From Sphingobium indicum BiD32 (GTDB lineage Bacteria; Pseudomonadota; Alphaproteobacteria; Sphingomonadales; Sphingomonadaceae), in contig NZ_CAVK010000124.1 in NCBI RefSeq assembly GCF_000382885.1, positions 18,008 through 82,007 of the forward strand: a DNA stretch of 64,000 bases. The letters are read 5' to 3'. The position numbers and the translations under genes were made by a program. The notes under the pieces are model-generated. The model saw only the letters and a list, made by a program, of their open reading frames with translations, ran no database searches and was not told where the DNA came from. The stretch's first letter is position 1; each line of letters opens with the position of its first letter. Shown one piece after another: positions 59,742-64,000 of this stretch.

Positions 59742-59849
59742 CGCAAAGTCTCCATTGAGTGACGATGCCGCTATGATAAGATGAACCCGCCCGCCGCGCA
59801 GTAGAGTCGCCGGGACAGTCTGACACCGCCTAGTCCCGTCCGAGAAATT

Positions 59850-59890
59850 TTCGAGAAGGGCGCGCTTATACGTCGTTCCGACGTGCGCTT
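59850..59890. other. Candidate origin of transfer (oriT)
   Basis: The stretch AAGGGCGCGCTTATACGTCG at 59856-59875 resembles the nick region of RSF1010/Ti-type (MOBQ) origins. It is followed by an inverted repeat ACGTCG-TTC-CGACGT (59870-59884). The position between divergent traC and relaxase genes is the usual one for this type. Confidence 0.6.
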
Positions 59891-59914
59891 GAGCGTAGTA
59901 GATGGACGATCGTC

Positions 59915-62907
59915 ATGGCGATCTTCCACTTCTCCGTTCAGGTCATCAGTCGCGCGGCGGGCCGCTCCGCCGTCTCTGCCGCCGCCTATCGTGCAGGCGA
60001 ACGCCTGCACGACGAGCGCCTTGATCGCGACCATGATTTTCGCGCCCGCTCCGGCGTCGAGCATAGCGAAATTATGCTGCCCGAAGGCGCGCCCGATCAT
60101 TGGCACGACCGCGAACGCCTCTGGAACGATGTCGAGGCATTCGAGAAGCGCAAGGACGCCCAGCTTGCCCGCGAGGTCGAGTTCGCCATTCCGCGTGAAA
60201 TGACCAAGGCGCAGGGCATCGAACTGGCCCGCGATTTCGTGTCCGCGCAGTTTGTGGATCGCGGCATGATCGCCGATCTCAATGTGCATTGGGACATGCG
60301 GGCGGACGGCCAGCCCAAGCCACACGCCCATGTCATGCTCACCATGCGCGAGGTTGTACAGCGCGACGACGGCACCGCTGGCTTCGGGGCGAAGGTGCGC
60401 GAGTGGAACGATCATGAGAATGTCGAGCGCTGGCGCGAACGCTGGGAGACCCACGTCAACACGCGCCTAGCCGAACTCGACATCGACGCGCGCATCGATC
60501 ACCGCAGCCTTGCCGATCAGGGCATCGACCTTGAGCCTCAAAGCAAGATCGGCGGTCCGGCCACCGGATGGAGGCCCAGGGGCTGGAAGCCGATCGCGCC
60601 GAGATGCACCGCGAGATTGCGCGGGCGAATGGCGAACGCATCATTGCCGATCCAGATATCGCTCTCAACGCCATCACCCACCAACAAGCGACATTCACCA
60701 ACCGCGATATGGCGATGTTCATTCACCGGCATAGCGACGGACAGGAGCAGTTCAACGCCGCTATGCGCGCGGTACGCGGCTCGCCGGACCTGATCGCCCT
60801 GGGCAAGGACGGGCGCGGCGACGAGCGGTTCACCTCGCGCGAGATGATCGAGACTGAGCAACGGATGAGCCGCGCCGCTGACGGGCTTGTGATGGACCGG
60901 ATCGATGGTCTCTCGGCGGCGACGACCTACGCCATTCGAACCGCCGAGAGTGCGGGTCTTGTCCTGGGAGCAAAGCAAGAATCCGCGTTGCGCCATATAA
61001 CGGGCGAGCGCGGATTGTCACTGGTGCTGGGTTATGCCGGGACCGGCAAAAGCGCCATGCTGGGTGTGGCGCGCGACGTGTGGGAAAGCGCAGGCCTCAA
61101 CGTGCGCGGCGCGGCGCTTGCGGGCATCGCCGCCGAGGGTCTGGAGAACGGTTCCGGCATCGCCTCGCGCACCATTGCCAGCATGGAACATAGCTGGGCG
61201 CAAGGCCGCGATCTTCTGACCGTCCGCGACGTGCTGGTGATTGACGAAGCGGGCATGGTCGGCACGCGCCAGATGGAGCGCGTGCTGTCCCATGCCGCCG
61301 AGGCTGGTGCGAAGGTCGTGCTCGTCGGCGATCCGCAGCAATTGCAGTCGATCGAGGCGGGCGCGGCGTTCCGCGCGATCCATGAGCGCCATGGCGGCGT
61401 CGAGATCACGCAGGTTCGCCGCCAGCATGAAGGATGGCAGCAGAGCGCTACCCGGCATCTAGCCACTGGCAGGACCGGCGAGGCCATTGCCGCCTATGCC
61501 GACAAGGGCATGGTGCATCAGGCCGAGACGCGCGAGGACGCGCGGCGCGAACTGGTCAAGCGCTGGGACCGCGAACGGCAAGCCGATCCGGACGCCAGCC
61601 GCATCATCCTGACCCACACCAATGCCGAGGTGCGCGACCTCAACGAGTCCGCGCGCGCGGCGATGCGCAATGCAGGCGAATTAGGCGAAGAGCGCCAGGT
61701 GAAGACCGAGCGCGGCGACCGGCAGTTCGCACCGGGCGACCGCATCATGTTCCTGCGCAACGAGCGCAGCCTTGAGGTGAAGAATGGCACGCTGGGCACG
61801 ATCGAGAAGGTAAGCGAGGGCCATATGTCCGTCCGCACCGATGACGGGCGTTCGGTGGCGTTCGACACAAAGGACTATCGTGACCTCGACCACGGCTATG
61901 CCGCCACCATCCACAAGGCGCAGGGAATGACCGTGGACAGGGCGCATGTGCTGGCGACGCCGGGGATGGATCGCCACGGGGCTTATGTTGCCATGTCCCG
62001 CCATCGCGAAGGCATGGCGCTTCATTATGGCCGCGACGATTTTCGCGATCAGTCCCGGCTTGTCCGCACGCTTTCACGCGAGCGCGGCAAGGACATGGCC
62101 ACCGATTACAGACAAGCCGACCCTGCAAAGGAATATGCCGAGCGGCGTGGCATTACTTTCGGTGAGCGGGTCGCGGAAATCGTCAGGCCCATTGTCGAGA
62201 AAGCGCGGGGGATATTTGACAATTTCCGGCCCACTATCCCGCCGCAACAAGAGCGCGACATTTTCGCGGGTTTCCAGCCGAAGGCCGAGCCGCTCGCACA
62301 GGAGCGGGCCGCTCAGCGCCAGCCCGAATATGATACGCAGCCGCTTCGCGCAGGCGGCGTGCGCGGCGCGGTGGAGCGCTATGCCAAAGCGCTGGATGCG
62401 ATCCAGCAGACTCGCGCGCAGGGTCTCGATGCTATGCCGCACCAGAACGAGGCGTTCGACAGAGCGCGGGATGCACTGGACGCGATCCGCCCCGAAGGTT
62501 CGTCCAACCTGAGCAGCGCGTTCCGCAGCAGCCCGGAGCTTGTCCGCGAGGCGGCCGAAGGGCGCGGCCAGGCCGCCGTGCGCGCGATGCAACTGGAGAC
62601 CGAAATCCGCATGGACCCCTACAGCCGAGCCGACCGGTTCGTGGAAGGGGGGCAGCAATTGCAGCGCCATCATGCCGAGCTTGTGCGGGACGGCAATTTC
62701 CGGGGCGCGAAAAGTGCCGCGCATCACATGGCGGGCATGGCGAAAAGCCTCGAACGCGACGCCCAGCTTGAATCGGTGCTGGGCGTGCGCAGTCGCGAAC
62801 TTGGGCTTGAGATCGGCCCGCAGGTGGGCCGCAGCTTCTCCCACGATCTCGCATCCTCCATCCCCTTCGATCACGGACGAGACATCAGTCGCGGCATGAG
62901 CCGATAA
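59915..62907 (+). pseudogene. traA: TraA-type relaxase-helicase, frameshifted
   Basis: The gene encodes a Ti-type MOBQ relaxase fused to a RecD-like helicase. The N-terminal relaxase part (59915 to about 60560) has the tyrosine region SAVSAAAYRAGERL and the HUH metal motif in HWDMRADGQPKPHAHVML. At about 60561-60567 (GCCACCGGATGG) the frame breaks; with one added base the protein continues MEAQGLEADRAEMHREIARA. The second frame carries GYAGTGKS (Walker A), VIDEAGMVGTRQM, DPQQLQSIEAG and the UvrD-like end DHGYAATIHKAQGMTVDRAHV, ending at 62907. The total would be about 997 residues. Both halves are otherwise well preserved, so the mutation is recent or an error. Confidence 0.9.
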
Positions 62908-62925
62908 CCCCAAGGAGACCATGAC

Positions 62926-63680
62926 ATGGACGACGAGCAGAGCCTTTTGAGCGAACCGGAGCCGGACCCCTGGCCCGATGCCGCCGCCGAAGCATTCGCG
63001 CATCTCTCGGAGCGCGTGGCCACAATGGAGGAGCGGTTGGACGGGCGCATGGCGGTGATGGCCCGCGCGCTTGAGCATATCGCCATCGAAAAGCAGAGCC
63101 TCGAATTCCCCGACTACGGGCCGACACTCGCCAAGATGAACGGCTATCTCGCCACGTTGGCAGGGCAGACGAAGACCATCATGGACGCACCCGCCATGCA
63201 GCTGACGCCGGAGAGCATGGCGGAGCGGATTGACGTAGCGGCGGATGCCGCACGCGCTACCGACAAGGCGACCATCAAGAAATTGCTGGAATTGCATCAT
63301 CAAGCCCATGCGGATCAGATGCGCGCGGTCGGGGCCATTCGGACCAAACAGAAACAGCGCTGGCACATGCTCTATTGCGGCGGCGGCGCGGCGCTGGCCG
63401 TATCCCTTCTGTGGCTGATTTATCCCGGTTGGGCGGCCAGCATCGGCCCCCAAAGCTGGCTTTGGCCGGAACGGGTTGTGCCCGTCGCACGCTGGGCGAG
63501 CCTACCCTATGGGATGCTGGTATCCGCCTCATGCGCGGCGGCAACCCCAACGGCTGGCAAGTAATCGTGGACGCCGCCGACTTGGCACGTGAGAACGGCG
63601 ATACCCTTGCCGCATGTCAGAGGTCTGCCACCAAGATGAATGAGCCGGTTCGTTGCACCATCCGCATTAGGAAGCGTTGA
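62926..63680 (+). pseudogene. DUF6118 family protein, probably frameshifted near its end
   Basis: The start (ATG 62926, AAGGAG site just upstream) gives a protein with an acidic N-terminus, a coiled-coil-like region (RVATMEERLDGRMAVMARAL), a long helical middle and a membrane helix near 150-165 (YCGGGAALAVSLLWLIYPGW). It matches DUF6118 proteins encoded after TraA-like relaxases in sphingomonads. In this frame it ends at 63564, but the family-like C-terminus (LWDAGIRLMRGGNPNGWQVI, LAACQRSATKM, CTIRIRKR) is in another frame and stops at 63680. A one-base deletion at about 63490-63510 explains this. The function is unknown. Confidence 0.65.
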
Positions 63681-64000
63681 CACTCTTGGGAGCGGAGCCC
63701 AGAATTGAGCGGTGCCGACTACTATTTCTGACTTCCGACACTCTTACATTCTGACAGGGATTGTTGCTCAATCGGCGGAAAAGTGGGAGCTTGAGCCAGA
63801 TAGCCATGCCGTTCGGCAAGTCCGTTGCGCGATAGTGATCGAAGGGCTCCTACGCCTAACGATACAAGTCTCGGCGCTGTAGCCGATTGGCCTTTCAGTT
63901 CTGTCAATTCAGTCACCACCGGAGGCAATAGGGCCGGGGATGTATGATTACTTGAGTGCACACCTGCGCCGTCACCCTCAACAAGGCTTCGCGCGACGCG
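63681..64000. other. Right-edge region without a supported gene
   Basis: The last 320 bases hold only a leftward open frame of 79 codons (63722-63961) with no recognisable pattern and no good ribosome-binding site. The right end of the mobile element is not reached in this window. Confidence 0.4.

Noticed and set aside
63722..63961. Leftward 79-codon frame at the right edge
   Set aside because: No recognisable domain, no ribosome-binding site, and no coupling to neighbours.
1..64000. CRISPR array
   Set aside because: No regularly spaced short repeats with unique spacers were seen; the repeats present are protein-module repeats.

Overview
The window is high-GC alphaproteobacterial DNA, most probably from a sphingomonad (Sphingobium, Novosphingobium or Sphingomonas type). 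Protein composition, the REP-like inverted repeat at the left edge, and the TraC/TraD/TraA/DUF6118 mobilization set point that way. This placement is inference: there is no rRNA or other marker gene in the window.

Region 1 (1-6960) is a compact metabolic cluster. It holds a ThuA-like protein, four short-chain dehydrogenases (SDR), one acyl-CoA synthetase and two small NTF2/SnoaL-like proteins, arranged as short divergent and convergent units. The set looks like a catabolic pathway for a hydroxylated, probably cyclic or lipophilic, compound that is activated to a CoA thioester. The substrate cannot be read from sequence.

Region 2 (6961-53200) is the remarkable part. One uninterrupted gene of 36.9 kb (7365-44294) encodes a 12,309-residue exoprotein. 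It starts with an LEPR-XLL segment and continues with twelve alternating pairs of PPC-like modules interrupted by LamG and lectin-like domains, then seventeen CARDB domains. After these come Ig/cadherin-like domains, propeller-like segments, a YD/RHS-like stretch, an embedded lipase-like alpha/beta-hydrolase, an HExxH segment, and a cohesin/dockerin-like tail. Overlapping or tightly spaced downstream genes encode a DUF3467-like small protein, a GAF-GAF-TM-HlyD adaptor, a PqqD-like/M50 protease/HlyD fusion, and a SecA-type motor ATPase lacking most of the SecA C-terminal third. Converging on these is a two-gene operon for a type I-like TolC channel and a periplasmic adaptor. There is no ABC exporter and the giant protein has no RTX repeats. 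The simplest reading is a dedicated export machine for the giant protein in which a SecA-like motor, rather than an ABC transporter, feeds an HlyD/TolC conduit, with the M50 fusion in maturation or recognition. This is the candidate undescribed system.

Region 3 (about 53490-64000, continuing past the right edge) is an integrative mobilizable element. It has a tyrosine integrase with a complete catalytic set, two AlpA/excisionase-like proteins, a RelB antitoxin with a frameshifted RelE/ParE toxin, a ribbon-helix-helix protein beside a perfect 17-bp palindrome, a hypothetical protein, a degenerate nucleotidyltransferase-HEPN-TM-STN fusion, TraD and TraC, a candidate oriT, a frameshifted TraA relaxase-helicase, and a DUF6118 protein whose end also appears frameshifted. 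All three frameshifts are one-base deletions, while the 37-kb giant gene next door is intact, so the element appears to be decaying.
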